Below are positions 22,441-33,425 of a stretch of 64,000 nucleotides of DNA, piece by piece (position 1 is the stretch's first letter; each line of letters opens with the position of its first letter). A program made the position numbers and the translations under genes. The notes under the pieces were generated by a model. That model was not told the DNA's origin. It did no database searches and was given only the letters and a program-made list of their open reading frames with translations. This DNA is from Blasia pusilla (taxonomy: Eukaryota > Marchantiophyta > Marchantiopsida > Blasiales): the NCBI GenBank assembly GCA_050084515.1, contig CM114273.1, positions 1,488,001 through 1,552,000 on the forward strand. The letters are read 5' to 3'.

Positions 22441-24307
22441 AAATATGAAAAGGAATGAACAAATTGACAACAAGCCCAAAACAACCAACTCAACCACCAA
22501 TACGATTAATAGGCTAAAACAAATCTAACAAGAATACTAGTGGTTGCTCATACGTAAATGGACAACAAGGTGAGTGGCCCCCGACCACTTCGACTCGATG
22601 TCTCAAGGTCGATGCTTATGCGCGTTGCAATGACATTGAGATGCATTGCCAAAAGTAAGTAGTAACAATGGAGAGGGGAAGACTATGAGAAGGGGCATTG
22701 TAATGATTCACTAGATAATAGCAACATGATGATTTGAGGAAAGTATTAAAAGATACATATAAATGCCCGAATACTTCCACAAAAAAAAAAAAAAAAAATT
22801 TATTGGTCGCATGTCTCACCGCATAACTAAAATTCCTTGATTTTTGCCATTGCATCAGCCTTAGAACCTTAAGTATTTGCAATTCAACACACGAAGTCAA
22901 AACGTATTGGATAAGCTATCACATCATCCAAAAGACAGAAGTCATCTCGAGACATAGCAAGATCAACTCTTTGACGAGAGATTTCTTTTGTAGTAGACGG
23001 TAGGAAATGTAGCTTTTCTTTCCCAATAGTGTACGACTCATTAATGATACTTTTTCTTTCATCATATGATAGGTCGTGGTTCATTCTCGACCATGTGCAC
23101 ATCCAAGAATATGGATATTCTTTGTATTAATGGGCTCGCTATATACACAATTACACACATCTAGAAGAGAAGGATGAGGTGATCTAAGGTATAGTTGTAG
23201 AGATGTTAAGAATATATTCTAAAGAAGAAGAAAATGAAGAATGAAAGGATTTGTAATAGCACGAGACCCGACCCTATACCCCGCATCTGAAGTTATGAAT
23301 AGAGACAAGCTAGATGAATGTTAAGGGATAGCTTAATAGAGAGAATATTGAAAATCTCGATTTTGTGCAAATTCTTTGATATAAGCTCTTAAAGTAGATC
23401 AAGCACTTCTACCAACAATTGATTAAAAAGAGATAGAATTGCTTATGTAATAAATAGAAGAAGAGTTCATATAGATCGGAGTTGTTAATGGAATATTAGA
23501 TTCTCCTCTACATGGGTCTCATGATCTATTAAGATAGGTGCATCTTTTTCAAGGAACCCAAAGTTCAACAAAATATTTCAGTTTTTGGTTACCATGTTAG
23601 TAAAAAGAAATAGATGTCATTTCAATAATTGGATTTCCAACAAAAATTGGTAGAGAATCCCATAAGTCACTTGAGACCTCCCTAAAATTAGGTGATAATC
23701 AATAAAATAGCGTTATTTATCTACACTTTCGGTCCTATTTCCCAATTCTTGTCCCTATATCTCTACTTCCATAAGACGTCCTCCCCTTAGGAACAACTAG
23801 TGTGAGAGGATGGTAGATTCATTCTTCCTCCCCAATCTCATCTTCCTTCTCTTTTTAGTTTTTATTTCAAATCTCTCCTACATTCTCTTATTTTAATTTT
23901 CCTATTTTTTGAAAAAAGAATTAACCTCCTTCTTCTTATGAATTTTTTCCCTTTCTCTCTTCCCTTCCACTAGTAAAATTTTGCTATAAACCTTCTATTT
24001 TCTCTCTTCTAAACTTAAGTAATGAAAATCAAACACTTGCAAAAATTATTACAATCTATCTATTCCACAAAGTGTCATCATAGTCAAGTTAACATAATGT
24101 AAGTTTTGGGAGTCACCATGATTGTATGAAGTATTTAAATATGGGAAAATTTTCTCCACAATATTATCTTCAAATATCATAAACTCTTAGTCTAAGATTG
24201 GTTTCGTAATGTGCCACACATCTCAATTACTTACAAAGATCATTTTAAAATCGATCTATCCACACATCCTCAAACATGTGCAACAACCTAACCAACATAG
24301 AATATGT
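22441..24307. other. AT-rich intergenic DNA
   Basis: No gene, RNA gene or transposon domain could be recognised. A run of about 18 A residues occurs near 22782-22798. Confidence 0.45.
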
Positions 24308-24689
24308 TGGTATCAAATATTATTATCTCATGGAAAAATAAATTCATAAATGCATTTTATACCAAATTGGTAGCATTAGTTTCATTCATAGTCTTCAAGT
24401 TGGTAAACTTAGTCTTTTCTTCCTTTTAAACTCATATTTCCAATCCCTTTTTTTTTTTCAAATGGGTGAGGGCTTAATCAAAATTTAATAAAAATCTACA
24501 AGTCTTATTAAATTTTGATTAAGCCCTCACCCATTTGAAAAAAAAAAAAGGGATTGGAAATATGAGTTTAAAAGGAAGAAAAGACTAAGTTTACCAACTT
24601 GAAGACTATGAATGAAACTAATGCTACCAATTTGGTATAAAATGCATTTATGAATTTATTTTTCCATGAGATAATAATATTTGATACCA
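24308..24689. repeat. Nearly perfect 382-bp palindrome (foldback)
   Basis: The left arm runs from TGGTATCAAATATT at 24308 to AATTTAATAA at 24491. The right arm runs from TTATTAAATT at 24505 to AATATTTGATACCA at 24689. The arms are about 184 bases each, separated by a 13-base spacer. By eye the only difference is one base in a homopolymer (11 T on the left against 12 A on the right). The transcript of either strand would form a long perfect hairpin. It could be a very recent foldback or inverted duplication, or a chimeric-read artefact in the assembly. Confidence 0.9.
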
Positions 24690-25539
24690 TTAATTTTTCA
24701 ATCAATATATGGCTTCTAACATTAATTTTCCTAAAACCACCCAAGATAGTTTTTTCAATATTCCAAAAATTTAATGAAAAAAAAAATTTGAACATAAAAA
24801 TATTTTATTAGAGTTGTTATTTTTTTAAATCCACTCTCTCTTTGTCATCAATCTAAGTTATAATTTATTTCCTGAAATAATTAGAATCATAACTATAAAA
24901 TTTGAGAAACAAATATCCACTAAAGAGGCACGTGATATTTATTATTTTATTTAAATAAGTTAATGTCTTACATGAGTTAGTGTTAGGAAGCCTCTCTTTG
25001 GTGAAAGGGGTGCAAATTCAAATCTTAGGAAGGATCAACGGTTGGATGGAGAGCGAGAAAATTTCCAAGTGGAAGGAGGGTAGACAAACCAAAGAATTTT
25101 GGATAGAAAGAGGACGGACATACGGAGAAGGAAAAAGGGATGGATACAGGGCGGGTGAGCGCATAGATAATGGATAAACGGACGGAAAAGGATAGATGAG
25201 GAAAAATGGATATTTTTGTTAACATATTAGTCACATATTAAGGATGCATTAGTCTTTCTCATTGCTGGTAAATGATTTAGTTTGTATGACTTTATGATTT
25301 ATCAATTAGTAAGAGTCATTTAGTATCATCAATGACACAACCAATTCATATGTCAAAGGTTATACATTATAAGATTTTCTTCTAGTGTTAAGTCTCTTAT
25401 TCATAACTACATACTTCACATCTTGTTTTTGCCATAGCTCAAACAATTTTAATAGTTTTCATCATAAGAGTGAAGGAAAAAATCTCATAGTATTCAAAAA
25501 CTTTGCTCTGAGAAAAATATTGTAGCATCAATCTTGCTT
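24690..25539. other. AT-rich DNA with GGATGG-type simple sequence
   Basis: No gene is supported. At 25.03-25.2 kb the plus strand is purine-rich with GGATGGA/GGACGGA words, similar to 10.0-10.25 kb. Confidence 0.4.
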
Positions 25540-26900
25540 TGAGTTTATCTAACATACCATATGACTTGTACTTGGTCTTGTATCAACTTGATACACATTA
25601 TCTTCCTATCCTTTGGCTTCTCAAGCAAAGTCCAAGTTTGAATCCTTTAATTAGGGCCCATCTCCATTTGCATGGCTTCTTTCTACTAAGAATCAGCCAA
25701 AGCTTCATCCTAGAAGGTAGGTTCTTCCATCTTTAAAACTTATGTCAATGAGGTCATGTTGACAAGATATCATGAAGCTTTGTTATGCTTCTCTAGTCTC
25801 TTGGATGTATAGCCACTTCATTATTTTCTAGTGAATCTTTACCATCCAATAGTTGCATCATCCACTTATGGTATGACAATCGTGGTGGAAAGGCATATTA
25901 TTCTTTGTACTGTTACTCATCAAAAAATTCTCTTACTTGATGATTTGGTGTAAATATCGACTATGTGCTTTGGTGGGCTGTCTCTTCTTTGAATTGAGGA
26001 TAGTATGGGAAGAATACTTATATCCTTCAGTTCACAAGATTTCTTCTGGACGACCACATCAGAGCTCGCAAAAACTTTCTTTGGCTTAGGGCATCACAAG
26101 GCATAACTTGTAGAGTCATCATTATATCTCATAAAGATGAAATTCTTACTCTTGGAATAAAGCTTGGTCTTTGGTACATCAAGAATGTGTATAAATCATT
26201 CTCTGCCAAAAATCTTCAAGTGTTGTAGATATTTTTATATTGTATATCTTCCCCACTACTTTTCTCTTGGCATTACCAATGACTACTCTAGGTTTCTTTA
26301 CACAAACTTCTAAGTTGCAATCACATAATATACAATTGAAAGTAATATTTTTACACTTTAAATTTGATATCTATGCAATATGATAAATGCCCAATAATTT
26401 ATTTTCATCTCTTTCTTTGAAGTTAAGGAAAAATTTCCCTAACCTTATATTGGGCACCTTGCATTCTTTTCAATAGTAGCAAAAATGCACACTTATAAAC
26501 TTAAGGCTGTAAGCAGCTATACCAATCCTTTTGATTGATCGTAATATGCCATTATCGAGCACTTATGCTTCTTCAGTTTCTTACTTAGTGGATTTTTCTA
26601 CTTGAATGAAAAAAAGTTGATTGCTACCCGAGCATCTATATACCATATTCTTCTAGTTGTACATAATTTTTAAACTCCTTCCTCAATCTTAACCAACCAT
26701 TCTTCTCAAAATTCACACAATCGTTTAAATAAACATATGCCAAATAATTTTCATTGAACCTTTAAGGATTTTCTTATATTAGTTGTGAATGAATTCATAG
26801 GAATCCTATCTCATAAGAAGATGTAAATTACGATTGTTAATGATAAAACATATGCACCAATACTTATAAATTAGGAGTAGAGTCTCCATATGCCAATCAC
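25540..26900 (-). pseudogene. Ty1/copia retrotransposon relic (integrase C-terminal region)
   Basis: The reverse strand around 26224-26100 reads HLKIFGRE, a stop, then FIHILDVPKTKLYSKSK and NFIFMRYNDDSTSYAL. This matches the familiar copia integrase-to-RT linker (HLRVFGC...HVP...R.KLD.KS..CIFVGY). The surrounding 1.3 kb is AT-rich, minus-strand, and full of stops and frameshifts. I could not find LTRs, so the outer limits are approximate. Only the integrase-end block is identified by sequence, and the remainder is assigned by continuity. Confidence 0.6.
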
Positions 26901-27076
26901 CATTCTTGGCCCTTTTACATCCTTGCAAAAATAATAACACGCTCCATATTAGAAAATACCCTCATGAGGATGGATAATATTATTTCATTTAAAATAGTGA
27001 ATTTTGAATGAGGGTAAAGTGTGACAAGTGTTTGCCCCAAAGGTCAAAACAATTTTAAATCTCTTGTATAATATAT

Positions 27077-27182
27077 TGTCGTGCTAATCCACATCGTCAT
27101 ACAACATACATCGCTGACAAACCATACTCACATACATACATAACATAGACGAGAGTATCCACAAACACAAGTGTACCACAAC
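27077..27182. repeat. Copy A' of a roughly 106-bp direct repeat beside the 3' LTR
   Basis: It begins TGTCGTGCTAATCC and ends CCACAAC. It is about 95% identical to 27553-27662 on the other side of the LTR core, with one 4-bp CATA indel. It is preceded by ATAT, which also follows the opposite end of the element at 36902. Confidence 0.85.
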
Positions 27183-27550
27183 TGAAATCCGTGAAAGACC
27201 TACTGTCATAAAACACGTATAGAATCACATACAATCGAGCCAAACCCACTCCACGATGGGAGAATCTAGGTCGAAGCTTGCGGGAAACACCATAGCCAAG
27301 AGCTCTACTCACTACCAAGGCTAACTCCCAACGCAACAAGCTCAACTCAAAGAACTGACTGTTCTTTGAGTGCACTCCATCTTATATCCTCCAACCTAAG
27401 AGTGGGCCCTACTGGAAAAGTCACCCTCAACTGAGTAACCCCCAACCCTATATATGAAATCGCATCTCTACCTAGACACTGCGGCCCTACATAAGGTATG
27501 GCCTCTACTAGCACACTATACTCTACGACATAATCCGTATGGTCATGACA
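27183..27550 (-). repeat. 3' LTR core (element orientation)
   Basis: On the plus strand it begins TGAAATCCGTGAAAGACC and ends GGTCATGACA, and so reads TGTCATGACC...GGATTTCA in element orientation. It is 368 bp and matches 36533-36901 with about eight substitutions plus a 1-bp indel. The full LTR may extend to 27077 (to ...GCACGACA in element orientation), which would give TGTC...GACA ends. Confidence 0.85.
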
Positions 27551-27552
27551 AC

Positions 27553-27662
27553 TGTCGTGCTAATCCACATCTTCATACAACATACATCGCTGACATACCA
27601 TACTCACATACATACATACATAACATAGACGAGAGCATCCACAAACATAAGTGTATCACCAC
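27553..27662. repeat. Copy A of the roughly 106-bp repeat, inside the element
   Basis: It lies between the 3' LTR core and the end of the coding region. Its inner end touches a purine-rich tract in element orientation (AGGGGGGCGAG, plus positions 27664-27673), the expected place for a polypurine tract. The right LTR has no counterpart of this repeat, so the LTR ends have been rearranged or the true LTR is longer than the core. Confidence 0.8.
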
Positions 27663-27663
27663 T

Positions 27664-27673
27664 CGCCCCCCTA
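27664..27673 (-). other. Candidate polypurine tract
   Basis: AGGGGGGCG in element orientation between the PHD stop codon and repeat A. In LTR retroelements such a tract primes plus-strand DNA synthesis directly upstream of the 3' LTR. If it is the real tract, the 3' LTR would start at repeat A and not at the core. Confidence 0.45.
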
Positions 27674-27835
27674 ACTGGCGGTTAGGTCCCTCTAACTCCC
27701 AGGTAGCCCTATTCATCTACTACATGCTATACATCTTCTTGGGTGCAGGAATCAGAAGGCCGGGTGCTAGGTTGCCCCATCGTTAGTCGCACATCTGTAA
27801 TCCATATCATGCAAAGATCAAGTCATCTACCTCTC

Positions 27836-28381
27836 CTAAGTACATCGAGGACAAATCCACCTTCCAGTAGGAACAACATCCATATGTGGAGTCAAACACA
27901 TCATGTGCCAACCCCCAGAACACCGATCACACACCAACATACGGGCTGCGTTACCAGCAGACCCACACAACATGCACCTCAAGCTAGCACGTATCATGAC
28001 TAAGCTTGGGTCAATTGTACCATCCACATTTGGAAGATGACATGGCGCAAAATTATGAACATGGTCCTTCCAAACAACTCCATCACGACCCTCCAACATG
28101 AGAACTCCAGAAGCTAACATCTCGCGCACTCGTAAAATAGTGCGACCTGCCGTCACATCCAACGTTGTCGGTGCAATCTGCTGCAAATAGACATAGTCCC
28201 CCACATGGAACCAACGAATCGATGGTCGATAACCTCCACCCCAAATGGTTGCATACCGCAACGTATTTCTATGTTGAGCAATGGCAAGATTCTCAAAGGC
28301 TGTTGGCATAACTCTCCGAAAGAGCTCTGCCCGCTGAGAACACACCCTCATCCACATCTCTGGGTCATCAAGGTTCACCAC
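27836..28381 (-). pseudogene. Integrase C-terminal domain plus PHD finger
   Basis: This 181-codon frame holds the end of the polyprotein. Its middle (FHVGDYVYLQQ through to HVHNFAP) looks like the small beta-barrel domain after gypsy integrase cores. Residues 136-181 (27839-27976) form a C4HC3 zinc finger: C-x2-C, x11, C-x2-C, x4, H-x2-C, then W-I-C-x2-C, with the aromatic residue two before the last cysteine pair that is typical of PHD fingers. PHD fingers commonly read histone H3 tail methylation. Many plant gypsy elements carry a chromodomain at this place, so a PHD finger may be an alternative chromatin-targeting module. The finger itself is intact. The frame is separated from the integrase core by a frameshift and stops. 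Confidence 0.85.
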
Positions 28382-29537
28382 CTCAGTAGACTCCCGATAA
28401 ATTTATGCTGGCAAGTCTCGATCTCGGCCGTATAACAGAAAAAAAGGTGAGAAGGAAGCCGAGGATGCTTGGCGACTGAACCTTTATCCCATGGCTAACC
28501 ATGGCAACTGAATATCCTAGTCTCCAAGATGCCCCTTTGTAGGCCATACTTGCGCCATGCCCTCTTCACCGTCTGAACCACACGCTCAGCCAAACCATCC
28601 GTCTCTAGATGATCTCGAGACGTGGTCCGATGATCAATCAACGCCTTGTCACACAAGACTTGAAACTCACCTTGAAACTCAGACCTGGGTCGGTCAAGAC
28701 TTCACAATTTGGTGCACCAAAATGACTAAGCACTCTATCAAGAAACGCATACGCTGTTCCCTCACTTTCCTTGTCAGGTAATGCCACCAACTCAATCCAC
28801 TTGGAGAAGTGCTCCACCATCACCAACACATATCGATGATGTCGTACAGACAACGGTAACGGTCCCGCAAAGTCCACACTCCAACGGTAACCCAACCCCA
28901 TAATAGGCAAGGGGTGTAACTGTGGTGTAGGGACATTGAATGATGCCCTCACCCGGTCACAAACCATACAACATGACACCAACTGCTGTATCTGAGTATG
29001 CATGCCACGCCACCAATATTGACCAAGAAGTAAGCTATACATACGCTTTACCCAAAAATGTCCCAACTCCTTATGGGCATGTCGCACAATGCGCTCTCTC
29101 TGAGCCAAATGCGACACTACTCGTACTCTACCATCCTCCCACACACGGAGAATATGTGTTCCCTCCAATCGATACCTCTTAGCACGTTGAAGAACACGGT
29201 CTCGCTCCTTGGCACTCACTATGCCGGCACCCCTCTTGGTCCGTAGGAACTCCAACACCAACGCATCATCATGAATATGACGCTGATCCGTACCACCATC
29301 TCCAACCTTAGGATCTGAAGGCTGGCCATCTACCCTCTGACTAGAGTAAGATATCATGTGGTCCTCCATACTAGAGTCCACCCCTAACCAACATAAAAAG
29401 GAGGATGCATGCCAACCTGGCATCATCTCCTCATCAACGCCATGCCATCTAGCCCAAATTGTATCCTCTTGGCTAGTACATGGGTTCCTACTCAACCCAT
29501 CAGCATCAAGGTTGGCAACTCCAGGTCTATGTACCAC
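28382..29537 (-). pseudogene. Gypsy integrase core (broken)
   Basis: The 300-codon frame 28638-29537 begins with the end of RNase H (HRPGVANLDADGLSR) and continues into the integrase zinc-binding region (HAHKELGHF, then CCMVCDR). Next come the first catalytic Asp in WSVDFAGPL and the second in EVLTDPG. A single-base frameshift at about 28688 moves the remainder (EFQVLCDKALIDHR, then TDGLAERVVQTVKRAWRKYG with the expected catalytic Glu) into another frame, with stops after about 28510. This is the DDE integrase that would insert the element cDNA, inactive here as written. Confidence 0.85.
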
Positions 29538-30038
29538 CTAGAAGTCATACTCCTGTAAGATAAGAGCCCACCGTGCAAGCTTCCCTATAAGCTTGTCAGA
29601 CTCCATCAACCACTTGAGCGGCTGGTGATCACAAACAAGGGTAAACTGTGTGCCAAACAAGTAACACCTAAAGTGTGCCACAGACCACACTACTGCCAAG
29701 CACTCTCCCTCATATGAACTAGAGCGCGACTCCGCTGCATTATTTGAACGACTTGCATAGGCCACCACAAACTCCATGTGCTCATCATCATGTTATGTCA
29801 ACACCACTCCAAGTCCCAACCTACTCTAATCAATGTTTAACTAAAATGGGCGCCCTCTGATAGGTCTCCTCAAGATAGGCGCCGCCACCAACTGGGCCTT
29901 AAGCTCCACAAAAGCTCTCTCCTGATCATCTCCCTAGTGTCACTCTTGATATGATTTTAGCAATTGGTTCAAAGGCTTTGCCATAGCACTAAATCCCTTC
30001 ACATACCTCCGATAGTAGTTCGCCAATCCCATGAATGC
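29538..30038 (-). pseudogene. Gypsy RNase H domain (broken)
   Basis: The open part 29538-29777 contains VVAYASRS, SSYEGECLAVVW and HFRCYLFGTQFTLVCDHQPL, typical of the gypsy RNase H (removal of RNA from the RNA-DNA hybrid). Upstream at 29778-30038 the same frame continues with RAFVELKAQLVAAPIL and LGLGVVLT, but it is cut by TAG and TAA stops. Confidence 0.8.
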
Positions 30039-30929
30039 TCAAACTCTACTCACATCTACCGGACGCGAAATAAGTGCAATAGCCTCCACCTTTGCTTGCT
30101 GAACTCCCAAACCACCTTGATAGATCACATGACCCAAGTACTCAACATTCTCATGGAAGAACTTACACTTTCCTAGATGCAAACGTAGACCATGAGCTTT
30201 CAACCGCTCAAACACCATCTGCAAATGTATCTGATGCTCCTCCATTGTGTTACCAAACACCAAGATATCATCAATGTAACACCGAACAAAATCCAACCCT
30301 GTTAGGATCCTGTCCATCACTCTCTGAAACTCGGCAGGTGCATTCTTCAACCCAAAGGGTAAGAATTTCCACTGGTACAAACAATCCTTGCCATGAGAGT
30401 TGACACCCCAAAATGTTGTCTTGGCTTGGTCACCCTCCCGAATCGACAATTGATGGTATCCTGCCCGAAGATCCAAAGTACTGAAAATCTTTGCCTGTCC
30501 CACCACATCAAAGATCTCCTCAGGTGTAGGCATGGCATACCTATCGACCTTAGTTTGCCGATTGATAGGACGGTAATCTCCACACATCCGCCTATCCGTG
30601 TAGTTGCCATGCATATCCTTTTTAGCAGGCATGACAGTGGCTGATGCATACTCTCCATGCGACAACTCCACTAATCTAGCCTCCAAAAGGTCCAACATCC
30701 TACTCTGAATCATGTCCTTCTCCATATCACTATATCGGTAAGGACGACGGAAGATTGGCGTATCACTAGCCAAATCAATACGTATACCGGGTCCAACCAG
30801 AGCACCCAACTCCTTCATGCTAAAGGCAAAACAACTCCTATAAGCACGTAGGAAGTGTGTCAAGCGTCGTTTCTCACCTCCCGTAAGCTTGGGCCCAAGT
30901 AATGGCTCCCAAGTCTCCTCCACTGGCAC
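30039..30929 (-). pseudogene. Gypsy reverse transcriptase domain
   Basis: A 296-codon uninterrupted frame covering most of the RT palm and fingers. Recognisable blocks are RRMCGDYRPINRQT, KIFSTLDLRAGYHQLSI, FLPFGLKNAPAEFQ and the catalytic YIDDILVFG, then HLGKCKFFHENVEYLGHVI. The domain copies element RNA into DNA. The frame itself looks intact, but it is embedded in a polyprotein with stops on both sides. Its first codon in the open frame is GTG, which is not a plant start, so it is a continuation of the upstream coding region. Confidence 0.9.
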
Positions 30930-31179
30930 ACTAGAGGAGAGGCGATGCCATTGGCTCTCATAATCCCCTCACAAGATGGTACACCCTTAGCTACACCATC
31001 ATCTGAGCAAATAACTCCTCCACCAGCATGAGCAACCAACTCCACATGCCCAGCCATTACATCCCATTTACTCCAAGGATGCAAAATACTACTCTCCTCG
31101 CCCCCAGCCGATGTCTCTACCGTCCCGGTAGCCATCAAGCTCATTACAAGGGGTGGAAGACCCACAGACATATTCCGAA

Positions 31180-32164
31180 GTTGACGCTGCTCGGCCATAC
31201 TAAGACTCAAAATCCAAGTCAAACAATTCAGGTCCATGGCCTGACCCAACACATGACGTCGTGAAGCCTCGAAATGGAAGCAACATTTGTCACACCGATG
31301 CAAATCCCATCGCACGCTCTCTCTCATCAGCGTTAGGCTCCACCAACTGTCGAACATGAGAATCCCATACAAGCCCGGGACCACCTTCCCTGTATGCATG
31401 TGACGAGGGAAAACTCACAAATGTGGGTAGTGCCATCCTAGGCTGGCCCACACGGTTCACCACTGCCATGGGTGACCGATCAATAACCCTCACCACCTGA
31501 GAAAGTCGCCCAAGATATCAAGATACTATCCCTTTGTAAGGCAAGGATCTCGCTGCACTGCATCATATGCTCGACGTAGAACCTCCCTAGGCAACAAGTT
31601 TGTCCACCACAAGCGTGAACGATGTGCACGCGAGCCAACTCACGCTGCATCCAACAACACCGCTGGTCCAATCCAAGACCGCACCTCATGGACACTCGCC
31701 ATCATCCGGGTCCGAGTGTCACCCAACAATGGAACATTCTCCAACATGTAAGCTAGAGCACGTGCCTGATGAACCTGAAGATGTCGTAACACCCGTAACA
31801 TCTCCCAAAACAATCGAGACCTAGGGTCGTGTAATCCCTTACCACGACCAGTACGTGTATGACCCTGACATGGCCATCCAGAAATCACCAAATCCACAGG
31901 ACCAACCCTCTCAAGGTCCTGCGCCCCCAACAATGCAATGTGTGATGATAAAGCACGCTGGTACCCACGAATAGCTGATGGCGGTAACAACTCAGGATAT
32001 CTCCGCATCAACTGACCAATATGTCGGGATGAGACTCTCTGGTCCGTCTCATCTCGCTCCACATATACGTATCTCCGCACAGGAATACCGGCCTGCAACA
32101 CTACAGCCAAACCAGTGCTAATCCCACCAAAGAGATCTAACACAAAAATGCTCTCCGGCGGATA
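31180..32164 (-). pseudogene. C5-cytosine DNA methyltransferase domain inside the retrotransposon
   Basis: Between protease and RT lies a complete set of C5-methyltransferase motifs in linear order. Motif I is LDLFGGISTGL (about 32140-32110, SAM binding). An acidic motif II-like VYVERDET follows. Motif IV is SGWPCQGH with the catalytic Cys codon at 31868-31870, followed by GKGLHDPRSRLFWEML. Motif VI is LENVPLLGD (Glu at about 31740). Then come a stop and RAHRSRLWWTNL (motif VIII area), motif IX PNADERERAMGF (about 31345-31303) and motif X RRHVLGQAMDLN (about 31262-31220). The I-to-X order excludes the permuted plant DRM type. The GKGL...RLF..., ENV and DA..V...AHR.R..W.NL pattern is closest by eye to DNMT3. 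Stops lie at 32165-32167 (TAG), 31640-31642 (TGA) and 31526-31528 (TAG), and there are frameshifts near 31.50 and 31.29 kb. The catalytic residues are preserved. Confidence 0.9.
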
Positions 32165-33425
32165 CTACCATACAATGGGTGTAGTATCCAAAGGGGATAA
32201 CCCAACTGGACCAGAAGTAGGAGTCCGCCGTGGGGCCTCCTCTTCCTGGTGAGGTATAACAGCCTCACACCAAGCCTCCTGCACTAGGCGATCAGCCTCC
32301 TGCCCTAGTGCACCGCCTGAACTCCAAAGTGGCACATCCAACGATGAGGATGCCACTGCTGCAAAAATAGGAACCTCGTCTACTTCCTCATGCATAGGAG
32401 AATCCATAGCAGAAACATTACCCTCTAAAAAATCTCCTGGCCAAGTGACTACTCCACTAAAACCAGCCACAGATGCTAACACTATGTTGGGGAAGACCCT
32501 CTTGGTCGTGCCCCATAAATAAATCTTACAGGAACTTGGCTCATACGTCCATCCCCGGAATGCCAACCATATTATAAGACGTTGTCTCAGTCCTGTAATC
32601 CATCTGAAAACCCATTGGGTACAATACTACTCCTCCAACTAGTACATCATACGACTCGGCTGATGTGACTACCGCAAAAACTCCCAACGGGGAGCTATCA
32701 ATCGTATGATCTGGTCTCAACTATACAGAAAACTTTTCCCGTGTCATGAATTGAGACCTATCATTGGCTCCTCCAAGTGATGTTTGAATCTAGAATGGGC
32801 AAGGCTCAAGCTCTGACCTTCGAATACCCAAACCAATACATGCTGCCTTTCCCAACATCAAAGGTTGGGCACCAGAGTCTAACAAGACTCTATCTGGTCT
32901 ATACACTTGTCGTGTAGGACTCACCAATCGGAATATCCCACTCCGGTTGTCCAACATACATACACCAGGTGTAAGCCTCTCACGATCAATGGCTGGACGG
33001 GCAGGTAATGCATCCATCTTCGCCACTGCTGCCTGCCAAGTAGCACTGGTACTCAATGCTACATCTGACATAGAAGGTCGCTCCACCGCAACACCCTCAT
33101 CTACCTCAGCACGTGTAGTAGTAACACCCCCACGTTCACACAAAGTGGCTGCTAGCTGAAATACATGAGCTAAGTCAACTCCTAAAGCCATCAGCTCCGT
33201 GGCCGAAAATAATGGGGATCCCAACACTGAAGTTGCCATTCGCAATACTGCACTGGATACTGCATCCGTGTCTACTACACGCGATGTAGATGCCTCAGTC
33301 CCCACTATCGGCTCAGTAGGCTGCATAGGAACCATGGATGGAGTCCTAAGCACCTTAGACAACAAGAATGAATGGGGAAGCCTAGCCTGCCTCCCAGCCT
33401 CACCCATCTGTGGGTCCAACTCCAC
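32165..33425 (-). pseudogene. Gypsy aspartic protease and linker
   Basis: The frame 32790-33425 ends in VLLDSGAQPLMLGKAA, the retropepsin active-site block (catalytic Asp near 32878), and GLGIRRSELEPCPF. After a stop the homologous sequence goes on with YDVLVGGVVLYPMGF and, one frame over, HSGDGRMSQVPVRFIYG, so frame changes occur at about 32.57 and 32.79 kb. The following frame (32165-32566) is an acidic linker leading into the methyltransferase and ending in TAG. The protease would cut the polyprotein. Confidence 0.8.

Noticed and set aside
22782-22798. Poly(A) run as the tail of a retroposed gene
   Set aside because: No coding or SINE-like sequence precedes it and no target duplication could be found.
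24308-24331. tRNA-iMet primer-binding site (TGGTATCA) of an LTR element
   Set aside because: Only the first eight bases match the initiator-tRNA site and the same word closes the palindrome on the other side. There is no LTR next to it.
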